A stretch of 60,848 bases of DNA from Neobacillus novalis NBRC 102450 (GCF_001591805.1 NZ_BCVP01000038.1:1-60848); one strand, 5' to 3'; shown: positions 35,898 through 44,603, counted from the first letter of the stretch. Program-made: numbers and translations. The notes: a model not told the origin generated them from the letters alone.

Positions 35898-36020
35898 ACC
35901 TCACATCATCCTTCTGGCGACCTGCGCCTAAGGGCCGAAAAGGCCCCACAGCATGATCGAGTGCCCCCATGGATAACGGACAGGGAAGCATTGCCGCACA
36001 GGCAGTTACTGCCTGAATAA
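35898..36020 (-). ncRNA. Candidate EAR (eps-associated RNA) antitermination element
   Basis: Unusually GC-rich, structured segment in an otherwise AT-rich gap, read on the minus strand. The palindrome AGGCAGTAACTGCCT (36000-36017) leads into a helix TTATCC/GGATGA that closes 35906-35976. Inside lie ATGGGGGCAC, GATCATGCTGTGGGGCC, the hairpin GGGGCC-TTTT-CGGCCC and GGCGCAGGTCGCC. EAR, known from Bacillales, sits between the chain-length/kinase genes and epsC of biofilm or capsule operons and promotes readthrough; position and operon match exactly. Identity is inferred from place and structure, not from an alignment. Confidence 0.65.
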
Positions 36021-36150
36021 TTTATAATTAATGTATTCTTATCGACTTAGTGGGTTAAATAACAACTTCCCGTCCAACATGACCGAAAGGACAGTTTACA
36101 GGGCTTCAGTGGACATTACGTTAAAAATCATGAAGATCCGTTCTCATTCA

Positions 36151-36918
36151 TTAAAAAATCCCAAAAATTTTCTTCTTCTTCCTAACCCGCTCCGGCACTT
36201 CCTTATAAACATGACTGCCCTCAACCACCAGCGCCGCATTTTCCTGAAATAAATAAACCATCTCATTCCCATACTTCGCCTGAATAACATCGAATGCCTC
36301 TCTCATCTTAAACGTCCGATTCCCCGTATTATGAGCATCCGAAGCAATAAAATGAGTAAGATTCGCCTCAATCAACTGGAGGGTAAAACTCTTAATCTTC
36401 TTCCCAAAATCACCACAAACACTCGCCGCCGTCACCTGCGATAATGCTCCCTTTTTCACAAACTGATAAAGAAGGTCTGGCTGCTCGATGATTTGCTGGT
36501 TCCGCTCCGGATGAACAATCACCGGCACAAGCCCTTTTAGCTGCATTTCATAAAACAACTTCTCCGTGTACCTCGGTACATGACTCGACGAGAACTCAAC
36601 CAGTACATATTGCGTACCATTAACCGCAAGGATATCTCCTGCTTCATAGGCTTCGGCCATTTCTCCATGAATCCGTGTTTCCTGGCCGGCTAAAATCTTC
36701 AAATCTATCTTTTCTTGTTGTAATGCTAAGTTCAACGCTTCGACGCCTGTAAGAATAGCTTGCTTTGGATTTTCATACTGATTATTCAAATGATGCGGCG
36801 TGGCGACAATCGTGTGAATTCCTTGCTCGACTGCTTTCTTCGCCATTTCCAGACTCTCCGACAAATCCTGTGCCCCGTCGTCAACGCCCGGCAATATGTG
36901 ACAATGCAAATCAATCAT
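36151..36918 (-). CDS. PHP-type protein-tyrosine phosphatase (CpsB/YwqE family)
   Basis: 255 residues from the ATG at 36918 (AAGGGG upstream; a GTG at 36927 is an alternative). PHP-fold manganese phosphatase that dephosphorylates the tyrosine-rich tail of the partner kinase. Metal ligands: MIDLHCHILPGVDDGAQDL, VATPHH, GQETRIHGE, VIVHPERNQQI, and FIASDAHN. It lies 91 bp downstream of the kinase gene, as in capsule operons of Firmicutes. The C-terminus VPERVRKKKKIFGIF is basic. Confidence 0.92.
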   Translation of the reverse strand: MIDLHCHILPGVDDGAQDLSESLEMAKKAVEQGIHTIVATPHHLNNQYENPKQAILTGVEALNLALQQEKIDLKILAGQETRIHGEMAEAYEAGDILAVNGTQYVLVEFSSSHVPRYTEKLFYEMQLKGLVPVIVHPERNQQIIEQPDLLYQFVKKGALSQVTAASVCGDFGKKIKSFTLQLIEANLTHFIASDAHNTGNRTFKMREAFDVIQAKYGNEMVYLFQENAALVVEGSHVYKEVPERVRKKKKIFGIF

Positions 36919-37017
36919 AAGCCACACCCCTTTCCAATGAACTATTATCTAATTAAGGTTAACACGGTCGAAAGTCCTAGTAAAGGGGAGTATTTTGTCA
37001 CAATTTGTCGAAACTCG

Positions 37018-37731
37018 TTATTTAACACCATAATAATAGTAATAATCATTATTCTTAATTTCTTTATGGTTCAACACGACACCTAAGAGCTTGCTGTGAG
37101 CATTTTCAAGCAATTCTTTTGCTTTTTTTGCTTGGTCAATTTCTGTCTTCTCACTATAGACAACGAGAATCGAACCATCACACTGATTTGCCAAAATTTG
37201 CGGATCCGCTACCGCTAATAACGGCGGTGTATCCAAGATGACATAATCAAATTGCGCCTTCGCGTCTTCGATAAATTGCTGCATTGATTTTGAGCTTAAC
37301 AGCTCGGCTGGATTCGGCGGCACGGGTCCGCTCGTTAACACATATAGATCCTGCTCTTCTGTTTCTACAACCGTTTTTTCGAGCGTCTTTTGCTTCGTTA
37401 ACACGGTAGTAAACCCAAAGCGGTTATCCTCACCAAATGTATGATGAACCGTTGGCTTCCGTAGATCGGCATCGACCAATAGTACTTTTTTTCCAAGCTG
37501 AGCGAAGGTTACTGCCAGGTTAGCTGCTGTCGTTGATTTTCCTTCTCCTGGTCCTGATGATGTCACCATAATCACTCTGATTTCTTCATCAATCGCTGAA
37601 TATTGGATATTCGTCCGAATCGTCCGGTATTGCTCCGAAATCGGCGACTTTGGTGCAATTGCTGTAATCAGCTTTCGGCTTGGGTCTTTACTTGTTTGTG
37701 TCTTCTTTTGCTTACGAGCCAAGGGTCTCAC
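37018..37731 (-). CDS. epsB: Bacterial tyrosine kinase (CpsD/CapB/EpsB family)
   Basis: 237 residues. Cytoplasmic P-loop kinase half of a BY-kinase. Walker A SSGPGEGKSTTAANLAVTFA, Walker A' KVLLVDADLRKPTVH, Walker B YVILDTPPLLAVAD, and the autophosphorylated cluster YYYYYG at the very C-terminus. It is activated by the C-terminal tail of the Wzz-like membrane protein, whose gene overlaps this one by 20 bp, and reversed by the PHP phosphatase. It controls polymer length and export. Confidence 0.93.
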   Translation of the reverse strand: MRPLARKQKKTQTSKDPSRKLITAIAPKSPISEQYRTIRTNIQYSAIDEEIRVIMVTSSGPGEGKSTTAANLAVTFAQLGKKVLLVDADLRKPTVHHTFGEDNRFGFTTVLTKQKTLEKTVVETEEQDLYVLTSGPVPPNPAELLSSKSMQQFIEDAKAQFDYVILDTPPLLAVADPQILANQCDGSILVVYSEKTEIDQAKKAKELLENAHSKLLGVVLNHKEIKNNDYYYYYGVK

Positions 37732-38461
37732 CTCTTAACGTTGATTTTCGCGCCGCCCGCTTCAATTTCAATTCTTCGATTTGCTGGTCATCAATCGTGG
37801 CAATAACCCCTAGAATCGGCAAACCTAAGATTTTTTCAACATCTTGCTCGTTTTTTATCGTGTTATTGAAATACTCCAGCAAGAACGCAAGGCCGACCGC
37901 TGCCATTAACCCGACGACAATCGCAATCGCCACATTTAATAACGGTCTTGGTTTAATCGGCGCCGGATTTTCTGAAATATCCGCTTTCGCTAAAATACTG
38001 ACATTATCGACCTTCATGATCTTCGGGATTTCCTTTTGAAACACTTCTGCCGTTTTGTTGGCAATCTGCGCTGCCACTAATTTATCCGGGTCCTGAACAG
38101 ACAAGTTGACAACCTGTGAATCCTTTTCGCTGCCAACGGTAATCTTTCCTTTCAACTGTGAAGCCGTCATTTTTAAATCAAGCTCGCTCACGACGATATC
38201 TAAAATCGCCGGGCTTGTGATAATTACATTATAGGTATTAATCAATTGAAGGTTTGTTTGTACCTCACTTGGGCTATAAACACTTTGTTCATTTTTCTGT
38301 TGGTTGACGAGAATTTGTGTAGAAGCTTGGTATATCGGGGTCAATAAAAAGTAACTAACCACACCACTTACAATGGCAGCTATTAAAGTTATCGACACGA
38401 TTAGAAGTAATCGTTTTTTTAAGGTCTCAAGCAGCTCTTTTAAACTAATAGTCTCTTCCAT
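37712..38461 (-). CDS. epsA: Wzz-like chain-length / kinase-activator membrane protein (YveK/EpsA family)
   Basis: 249 residues with two membrane segments (about 19-41 and 172-194) flanking an external domain. Typical signatures are ISLKELLETLKKRLLLIVSI, TPIYQASTQILVN and the juxtamembrane PAPIKPRPLLNVAIAIVVGL. The cytoplasmic tail (NNTIKNEQDVEKILGLPILG) activates the tyrosine kinase. First gene of the locus; AGGAGG lies upstream. Confidence 0.93.
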   Translation of the reverse strand: MEETISLKELLETLKKRLLLIVSITLIAAIVSGVVSYFLLTPIYQASTQILVNQQKNEQSVYSPSEVQTNLQLINTYNVIITSPAILDIVVSELDLKMTASQLKGKITVGSEKDSQVVNLSVQDPDKLVAAQIANKTAEVFQKEIPKIMKVDNVSILAKADISENPAPIKPRPLLNVAIAIVVGLMAAVGLAFLLEYFNNTIKNEQDVEKILGLPILGVIATIDDQQIEELKLKRAARKSTLRGETLGS

Positions 38462-38726
38462 TTCGGCCTCCTAATTTTATCACTACAAAACATAGAGTAT
38501 TATATCACAATTTGTCAGCTTTTACTGTAATTTGTCAAATTAAATAGCACTTACTCTATTAAACACTCTTTTGTAAGATATTTGAAGGGAAAATTAAAAA
38601 ATGGTAAAAATTTCACATATTTGCCAAGGAACTGGCAAGTTAGCAAGCCGAACGAAAGACCTAAATAGAGTAGGCTCCCCGCCTCATTACTCATTTCCGA
38701 ATTTTTACAAGTAAATCCTTCAAACT
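38462..38726 (-). promoter_or_regulatory. Leader and candidate promoter of the polysaccharide operon
   Basis: On the minus strand a TATAAT (38499-38504) lies about 38 bp before the ATG. Upstream are two direct copies of TGACAAATT (CTGACAAATTGTGA and TTGACAAATTACAG, 22 bp apart) that could be operator or -35 elements; no ideal -35 is present at 17 bp. Further up, a hairpin TTGCCA/TGGCAA (38620-38637) is followed by a GC-rich segment (38640-38695) that may be structured; I could not assign it to a riboswitch class. Confidence 0.4.
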
Positions 38727-38752
38727 AAAAAAAAAGAGGTTTCTCACCTCAT
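38727..38752 (-). terminator. Terminator after LytTR regulator 1
   Basis: Minus-strand hairpin GAGGTGAGAAACCTC followed by nine T. It separates the regulator gene from the polysaccharide operon. Confidence 0.75.
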
Positions 38753-38762
38753 GAAAACAAAC

Positions 38763-39494
38763 TCATTTCCCGATTAACCGGTGGACTGCTTGAATTTGTA
38801 ATTTGGAAATATGGGCGGTCTTTTCCGAATTGGCAAAATGGGCTAGATAGGTTTCACCGAACGCTTCAATCTTGACGATTTTTCTCAGATTCACGACGTA
38901 CGAGCGGTGGGTTCGATAAAAGTAGTTCGGCAGGCGTTTGGCGATATCCTGAAGGGAATCGGAGGACTCCACCTGCTCCGCTTCCAAATGGATGATCGAC
39001 TTTCTTCCTTCTTTCTCGACATAAACGATATCTTCCATCGCAAGATAAACAAACGCTTGATTCGATCTTATAGCAAGTTTATTATGGGCGGAGGCCCCCT
39101 GCTTCGCTTCCAATCGCTTGTGTAATCGCAGACCAATCTTGGCCTTTTCTAAGGCAATTAGCAGCCGGACCTTCTCGATTGGTTTCACAATATAGTCCAC
39201 CGCTGAGAGATTAAACGCCTCAACCGCAAACCCATCATACCCCGTCGTAAAGATTACCTGAAGCGAAGGAACCATTTCCTTACACAGCTGTGCTGCCTCA
39301 ATGCCATTGATTCCCGGCATATTAATATCTACTAACACAATATCCGGCTGCTGCTTCCTGACAAGCTCCATCAGCTCTTCACCGCTAGACGCCTCCCCTG
39401 CCAGCACATATCCAGGGAATAACTGAATATAGTGGTCTAGCAGTCTTTTCGATGAAAAGTCATCATCCGCTATCATCACCTTCAGATTCTTCAT
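38763..39494 (-). CDS. LytTR-family response regulator 1
   Basis: 243 residues with ATG at 39494 (a GTG at 39506 is also in frame). CheY-like receiver (1-120) with acidic pair IADDD, phosphoacceptor Asp in DIVLVDINMPG (D56) and Lys in DYIVKPIEK, linked to a LytTR DNA-binding domain (about 140-243: ANQAFVYLAMEDIVYVEKEG, YRTHRSYVVNLRKI). LytTR proteins bind direct repeats upstream of extracellular polysaccharide, autolysis or quorum genes. It lies just upstream of the polysaccharide operon and next to an EAL gene. No kinase of the LytS type is adjacent. Confidence 0.9.
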   Translation of the reverse strand: MKNLKVMIADDDFSSKRLLDHYIQLFPGYVLAGEASSGEELMELVRKQQPDIVLVDINMPGINGIEAAQLCKEMVPSLQVIFTTGYDGFAVEAFNLSAVDYIVKPIEKVRLLIALEKAKIGLRLHKRLEAKQGASAHNKLAIRSNQAFVYLAMEDIVYVEKEGRKSIIHLEAEQVESSDSLQDIAKRLPNYFYRTHRSYVVNLRKIVKIEAFGETYLAHFANSEKTAHISKLQIQAVHRLIGK

Positions 39495-39541
39495 GACACC
39501 ACTCACTTTTACTCTCTAGTTTTGATGCCGCTGCATCCCGA

Positions 39542-40348
39542 TTATTTTACACTAATTTCGGGACAAAATGAAGGAGCAGTACGTTGGGTTTCGAGTGGGA
39601 GCTGATACTTTCGAAAGACTGTCTGGGCGGTTAGTTTTTCCGGTTTGCCTAACAGGTAGCCCTGAATAATCGGCACATCAATATTGATGGCCGCAGCTAA
39701 ATCGGCATCCTCTTCAATTCCTTCTAAGATCACGCCCATTTTGTACTGTGCATATTGAAGTAATAGTGAAATGATTTGCTGTTTTTCCGGCGACGTTGAT
39801 AGTCCGATGGAAAAGTAGCGGTCCAGCTTAATGTAATCCGGGGAGAACTCAATCATTTTTTCTAATCCCGTTGCCCCTTTGCCGACATCATCAAGTGCGA
39901 TCTTCATGCCGAGGTCTTTAATCAATGAGATTCTTTTCTTATATTCAGGAAGAGACCAGCAGGATTCTTCTTCTATCGTTTCATTTAATTCAATGATGAC
40001 CCGCCCGCGAACGTACGGAAATTTTTTTACTAACTGATTCATGAAAAAAGGAAAGTGAGGATGGAGCAATGTTGACGGATAAAGATTGAGAAACAGCAGC
40101 CCCTCCGCTGGCTTTTTTAACGGAAACCGGCTGATCGCCTGAGCGAATGATCGCGTATCAAGCTCGTATAACGTCCCTTCCGCTCGAGCCGCAGCAAAGA
40201 TCTGCTCAATATTGCCACCGCCATAGCCGCCCGGAAACCGCAGCAACGCTTCATAACCAAAAATACTCATGGCGTCTACATTCCACATTGGCTGATAAAC
40301 ATGTTCCATTTTTTGAAGGAGAACATCACTGATATGACCCACGCTCAT
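39542..40348 (-). CDS. EAL-domain protein (c-di-GMP phosphodiesterase)
   Basis: 268 residues starting at ATG 40348; a TTG-initiated frame reaches 40384. Stand-alone EAL domain. The catalytic set is present: EALLRFPGG, LNLYPSTL, VIIELNET, ALDDVGKGATG (DDFG variant), PDYIKLDRYF, EGIEED, and IQGYLLGKP. It would cleave c-di-GMP to pGpG in the cytoplasm, opposing the GGDEF enzyme at 44825. It has no sensor domain. Lies 47 bp upstream of LytTR regulator 1 on the same strand, probably co-transcribed. Confidence 0.9.
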   Translation of the reverse strand: MSVGHISDVLLQKMEHVYQPMWNVDAMSIFGYEALLRFPGGYGGGNIEQIFAAARAEGTLYELDTRSFAQAISRFPLKKPAEGLLFLNLYPSTLLHPHFPFFMNQLVKKFPYVRGRVIIELNETIEEESCWSLPEYKKRISLIKDLGMKIALDDVGKGATGLEKMIEFSPDYIKLDRYFSIGLSTSPEKQQIISLLLQYAQYKMGVILEGIEEDADLAAAINIDVPIIQGYLLGKPEKLTAQTVFRKYQLPLETQRTAPSFCPEISVK

Positions 40349-40433
40349 AACCAACCCGCCATTTCTAAAAGAGAATTTTAACAATTATAGTAGCTTTTTA
40401 TCATAAAGGATTTGTCATCCTTGTTTAAGTCGT

Positions 40434-40763
40434 TCAGTTTGCATGCTTGATTCTTGTTTCAAAATAGTCCCAAAACGTTTCAACCGTGACAATAATTCGG
40501 TTATGCTCGGCACTTCCTTCTAGATTGGAATCAGTGCCCTTCTTTGCATTCCCAGCTGCAGATGCAACCTTTAGCTTACCCTCTGCCGCCGGTTCTACTC
40601 CATTTTCTTCCGATGGCGCTTTATACTTAACTAGAATATCAGCTTCGATCTCTTCCACGATTTCAACCGCATCCACCACTTCTTTCTTCAGCCAGGCTTC
40701 CCCATACAGAACCATCCATATGACACCCAACGATAGCAAGACAGTAACAGCCTTTTGGATCAC
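40434..40763 (-). CDS. Small membrane-anchored protein, unknown
   Basis: 109 residues starting at GTG 40763, chosen because GGAGGGG lies eight bases upstream; the frame is open to 40799. One N-terminal membrane segment (TVLLSLGVIWMVLYGEAWL) then a polar, Ala/Glu-rich external region ending VETFWDYFETRIKHAN. Not recognised. Its place immediately upstream of the EAL gene suggests a shared transcript. Confidence 0.6.
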   Translation of the reverse strand: MIQKAVTVLLSLGVIWMVLYGEAWLKKEVVDAVEIVEEIEADILVKYKAPSEENGVEPAAEGKLKVASAAGNAKKGTDSNLEGSAEHNRIIVTVETFWDYFETRIKHAN

Positions 40764-41508
40764 GATAATTCCCCTCCATCTTAACAAGGACCTTGGCAAC
40801 CATAGAAATCGTGCTCATCCCTCTAATTGGCGTCGGGAATACCTAGGATATTACTACCTTAATTCCCTGTACATTCCAAATATAGCCATAAATTACTTAA
40901 GTGTCTAACCGCGGCGGGGCATAACAGACAGGCAAATGGGCCTTATAACTCAAAATAATGACAGAATACGACATGAAATGTGACATTTCGCAACATTTGC
41001 AGAAATTCGATTAGGTCGATGGTCACGGGCGGGCGGTCTTATCCACCGAGTGCGCTCTTTTTGCAGACCGTTTTGAGTACTAATTTTATTAATCTTTATA
41101 TGTTGGGTGATAAAAAGCTGCTTCTCGCATCTAGGATTTAAGAGGGTCCGCACTTATCGTTTAAGGGACCAGGCTTAGTACCCGATCTGATAAATAGACG
41201 GAAAAATTCCGCTTAATGAGTAATTATTATTAAAAAAGGCTTAAATAGACGGAGAGATTCCGCTTATCGACACGAAAAACTCGAAAATGGGGGATTTTTC
41301 TTGGCATAATCGGAAAATCTCCCCTTATTTACCCAGAAATGAGCTCCAATCTGCATTTAACCGGAAAATCTTCTCTTATTTATGCCGATACGACTGTCAT
41401 TTCGGCACTCCTTTTTAAAACGGATCCTTTATATCGACCGTTTGCGCTCTATTTCCTGCTGCACGGGCTTTATGAAACTCTCTTATTGACCGGACGCGCT
41501 CTTTTACA
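40764..41508. repeat. Intergenic stretch with dispersed segment repeat, copy 1
   Basis: About 41070-41408 matches 59367-59815 and in part 49705-49935. Landmarks are CCGTTTTGAGTACTAATTTT, CATCTAGGATTTAAGAGGGT, TTAAATAGACGGAGAGATTC, CTTGGCATAATCGGAAAATC, GAGCTCCAATCTGCAT, and ACGACTGTCATTTCGGCA. An open frame (41339-42055) is the antisense shadow of the kinase gene. Confidence 0.75.
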
Positions 41509-41539
41509 GAAAGAAAGAGCCGCCAGGAAATCTGGCGGC
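41509..41539 (-). terminator. Terminator of the hybrid histidine kinase gene
   Basis: Minus-strand arms GCCGCCAG and CTGGCGGC with a 5-base loop, followed by CTTTCTTTCT. Six bases past the stop codon region. Confidence 0.75.
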
Positions 41540-41544
41540 GGCGA

Positions 41545-43530
41545 TTATCGTAAATGTTTGGCAACTACACTTAAAAAGGCTGGAATATCAATCGGCTTAC
41601 AGATATATTCGGTAAATCCTTTCGCCAGTACCCGATTGATTTCATCTTGGATGGCATTGGCACTTACTGCAATGACTGGCGTTCGTTCGCAGGCAGGATT
41701 CGCTTTAATCCGCTCAAACACTTCACAGCCATTGAGATCAGGAAGGTTGATGTCTAAAAGGATTAAATCCGGCCGCTGCACCACGGCCAGCTCGATTCCC
41801 TCAGTGCCGGTCACAGCAGAAAGGAAGCCAATCCCTGGAATCGTGCCGAGAATCTCTTTGACTAATTGCAAGTTCGACAAATTGTCCTCAATATACAAAA
41901 TCGTAAACTCGTTGTCTTGGAGCTGGACCGGCGCCTTTTTTTCAAGCTGTGGCAGGACGCTTGCTCCCGGAGCGTTCACGAGCGGCAGGCTGATGCAAAA
42001 GTCACTTCCCACCCCCATCCGGCTTTCGACAGTGACGGTGCCCCCCATTAATTGAATCAATTGGCGGACAAGCGAAAGGCCAATCCCTGTTCCTTCGATT
42101 TGCTGATGACCGCTTCGGTAAAACGGTTCAAAGATCTGTCCTTGCTCGGATAAGGGAATTCCTCCGCCGCTATCAACAATATGGACGAAAAGGAAATCAT
42201 CCTTCACATCCCAGTGAATCGCCACCGTACCATTTTCCCGGTTATATTTAATCGCATTATCCAGCAGGTTCAAGAATACTTGTTGCAGCCTAAACCGATC
42301 TGCGACAACGTAGCAATCATCCGCGGCGGTTTGCTCGATTAGGATGCGGACCCCTTTATTAGCGGCTAGCAGGGAGATAAAGCGAACACATTCATCAATA
42401 ACGGTACTGATGCTAATGGCCGCCGTTTCCATTTTCATCTTGCCTGCTTCGATCGCCGCTGAATCTAGGACGTCATTAATCAATGTCAATAGATGAGTGC
42501 CGCCTTTTCCGATTTGATCGACAAACTGCCGCTGCTTCGCAGTTAGCGTCTCCTCTAACTCCAGCAATTGCGAAAAGCCAAGGATCGCATTTAACGGCGT
42601 CCGGAGCTCATGACTCATCCGCGACAAAAACTCCGATTTCGCCTGATTGGCCTTGACCGCTTCTTCCTTTGTTTCGATGATGCCCCTCTCCATCGCCCGG
42701 CGATCGCTAATATCTTCAAGCGCCCAAATATGCCCCTTCAGTTCATCATCGATATAAAAGGGAAAATAGCTCCTTTTAAAGATTCGTCCTTCAAATCGGT
42801 TTACTTCATCTACTACCGGCTGTTTATTCGCTAGGATATCGTTAATAATATGCTTGTCCAGCTGATGATTTTGAAAATAGATTTGCAGCAGTTCAAAAAA
42901 ATCCTTGCCAACAATCTTCTCAATCGGCATGTCTATTTGAAACAATTGGCAGCACCTGTGATTGATTGCGATGATTTTCCTGTCATCATCCATCACAACC
43001 ATGCCAATCTCCAAACTATTAATCAGCGCCCCTTTTAACGCCAGCGACTCCTTGTGAATTTGCTCAGTCCGTTTTCGCTCGGTAATGTCCACACCCGAAC
43101 CGATGACCTCGACGACTTTGCCCTTTTGCTTCACTGGACTTAACGTGACAAAATAATCCACCCCGTTTAGTTGGGCTTCATAAGCGCTGATTTCGCCATT
43201 CCAGGCCCTTGAATAAGCCTGCTCAATCCGATCGGCATCCTGTTTCGAATAAAATTGATGGAGATTTTTCCCCGTAACCATCTCTGAGGTAAGACCCATT
43301 TTTTCAAGTAATTGACCTTCCATCAACGTATGAATGTAATGATCTCCCTGTTTGACATACTTTAACGTCATTCCTTGCTGGCGGCGAATCGTGTTGATTA
43401 AATCGAACTCTACATCCTTTAGCCGTTGTCTGTATTTGAGGAGCAGCAGCAGCGTGGCAAACGATGCAATCAAGGCAATCAGGATCGATACGGCAGCAAA
43501 GATAGGTTGGTACGAATTTGAAGCAAACAT
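41545..43530 (-). CDS. PAS-containing hybrid histidine kinase
   Basis: 661 residues: one N-terminal membrane segment (9-32), PAS domains at about 55-155 and 165-280, HisKA with the phospho-His in FLSRMSHELRTPLNAILGFS (H307), HATPase with N-box NLLDNAIKYN, VDSGGGIPL and GTGIGLSLVRQLIQLMGG, and a C-terminal receiver (541-661, D593 in LLDINLPDLN). The HisKA-HATPase part resembles Bacillus phosphorelay kinases. No cognate response regulator is next to it, so the phosphate may go to Spo0F or another distant protein (inference). A Spo0E-like phosphatase gene lies divergently upstream. Confidence 0.92.
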   Translation of the reverse strand: MFASNSYQPIFAAVSILIALIASFATLLLLLKYRQRLKDVEFDLINTIRRQQGMTLKYVKQGDHYIHTLMEGQLLEKMGLTSEMVTGKNLHQFYSKQDADRIEQAYSRAWNGEISAYEAQLNGVDYFVTLSPVKQKGKVVEVIGSGVDITERKRTEQIHKESLALKGALINSLEIGMVVMDDDRKIIAINHRCCQLFQIDMPIEKIVGKDFFELLQIYFQNHQLDKHIINDILANKQPVVDEVNRFEGRIFKRSYFPFYIDDELKGHIWALEDISDRRAMERGIIETKEEAVKANQAKSEFLSRMSHELRTPLNAILGFSQLLELEETLTAKQRQFVDQIGKGGTHLLTLINDVLDSAAIEAGKMKMETAAISISTVIDECVRFISLLAANKGVRILIEQTAADDCYVVADRFRLQQVFLNLLDNAIKYNRENGTVAIHWDVKDDFLFVHIVDSGGGIPLSEQGQIFEPFYRSGHQQIEGTGIGLSLVRQLIQLMGGTVTVESRMGVGSDFCISLPLVNAPGASVLPQLEKKAPVQLQDNEFTILYIEDNLSNLQLVKEILGTIPGIGFLSAVTGTEGIELAVVQRPDLILLDINLPDLNGCEVFERIKANPACERTPVIAVSANAIQDEINRVLAKGFTEYICKPIDIPAFLSVVAKHLR

Positions 43531-43680
43531 CTAAACTCTCTCCTTTTTCCCACAGGCAGGGATTGTACATGCCAACTTCTCTCCCTTTAAACCATGAATT
43601 CCCGCATTTTACAACTTTTACTATAAAAACAGTTTAGTGAATGGTATTATATACCTATCTAATAAAAGGAGCGGCCGCAA

Positions 43681-43845
43681 ATGACCTACTTATTAATGTT
43701 GATTGAAAGCTATCGAAATGAACTGTTTGAATTGGCCGAGCAGTATGGACCAACTTCAGCAAGAACAATTGAATGCAGTCAACAGTTAGACGAATTATTA
43801 AACTTATTAATGGCACTTGAGCAAAACCAGCAACGATTCTCGTGA
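43681..43845 (+). CDS. Spo0E-like aspartyl-phosphate phosphatase (54 aa)
   Basis: Starts ATG at 43681 with AAAGGAG nine bases upstream; reads MTYLLMLIESYRNELFELAE and QYGPTSARTIECSQQLDELL, ending NQQRFS. The SQxLDxLLN motif is the signature of the Spo0E family, two-helix proteins that dephosphorylate Spo0A~P or related regulators. Below common ORF size limits and easily missed. It is divergent from the histidine kinase (150 bp) and convergent with LytTR regulator 2, suggesting it modulates the same signalling network. Confidence 0.88.
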   Translation: MTYLLMLIESYRNELFELAEQYGPTSARTIECSQQLDELLNLLMALEQNQQRFS

Positions 43846-43868
43846 AGATGAGCGCGTTAAGGTGTCAG

Positions 43869-44603
43869 CTAGATCAGTTTTTTGATTTCATTCATTTTTA
43901 ACTTCGAGATTTTCGCCAATTGGTCATAGTCCTTAAAATGAACGATAAAGCTTTCCTTTTGCGGAATGATTTGCGAAATCTTTTCTAAATTAATGATATA
44001 GGAACGGTGTCCATGGAAAAAGGAATCATCGAGACGAGGTAGGATTCGCGCCATGGTTTCGGGCGTATCATAGATCTCCTTTTTCGTATAAACAAGGCAC
44101 TTCTTCCCCGCCTTTTCGATAAAGAGGATTTCATCGAGCGGAATAAACAGGGTCGCAGTTTGGTCCCTCAACTGGAGAATTTTTTGCTGCTGCGTCGGAC
44201 CGTTTCCGATTTTCTCCCGTTCAAACTCGATGATGTTCTTCGCTTTCTCCAACGCTTGCCCTAAACGCCCCTCCTCCACCGGCTTGACAAGGTAATCAAC
44301 GGCAGCCATGGAAAAAGCCTCAATCGCATATTCATCATAACCGGTAATAAAGATCACTTTAAGCGACGGCAAAAAAGCAAGACACTCCTTCATCGCCTCA
44401 AGGCCATTTTTCTTTGCTAGTTTAATCGCGGTAAGCACGAGGTCCGGCTTCTTGACAATGACCTCCCAAGCGAGCTGCTCCCCATTCACACACTGTCCGA
44501 TTAATTGAAACTCTGGTAAACTTGTAAGTACGCGTTTCATGATGTCTATGGATTCTTGATGATTGTCGGCTACTATCACCCTTATTGGACACATACCTGC
44601 CAT
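43869..44603 (-). CDS. LytTR-family regulator 2 with degenerate receiver
   Basis: 244 residues (start ATG 44603; ATG 44594 is possible). Same architecture as regulator 1, but the phosphoacceptor Asp is replaced by Ala (PDLVLTAIKLAKKNG, A59) and the acidic pocket reads VADNH, with the second Asp changed to Asn. The Lys of DYLVKPVEE remains. The LytTR domain (about 140-244) contains IPLDEILFIEKAGKKCLVYT and HGHRSYIINLEKI. The receiver therefore cannot be phosphorylated in the usual way and probably acts through dimerisation or constitutive binding. Transcribed away from the GGDEF gene. Confidence 0.9.
   Translation of the reverse strand: MAGMCPIRVIVADNHQESIDIMKRVLTSLPEFQLIGQCVNGEQLAWEVIVKKPDLVLTAIKLAKKNGLEAMKECLAFLPSLKVIFITGYDEYAIEAFSMAAVDYLVKPVEEGRLGQALEKAKNIIEFEREKIGNGPTQQQKILQLRDQTATLFIPLDEILFIEKAGKKCLVYTKKEIYDTPETMARILPRLDDSFFHGHRSYIINLEKISQIIPQKESFIVHFKDYDQLAKISKLKMNEIKKLI

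Noticed and set aside
38600..38700. Possible c-di-GMP (GEMM) riboswitch, because of GCAAG, CGAAAG and CCTAAA strings near the EAL gene
   Set aside because: The order of these strings does not fit the GEMM-I consensus, and on that strand there is no gene downstream.
41339..42055. 238-codon plus-strand frame
   Set aside because: Antisense shadow of the histidine kinase plus repeat sequence.
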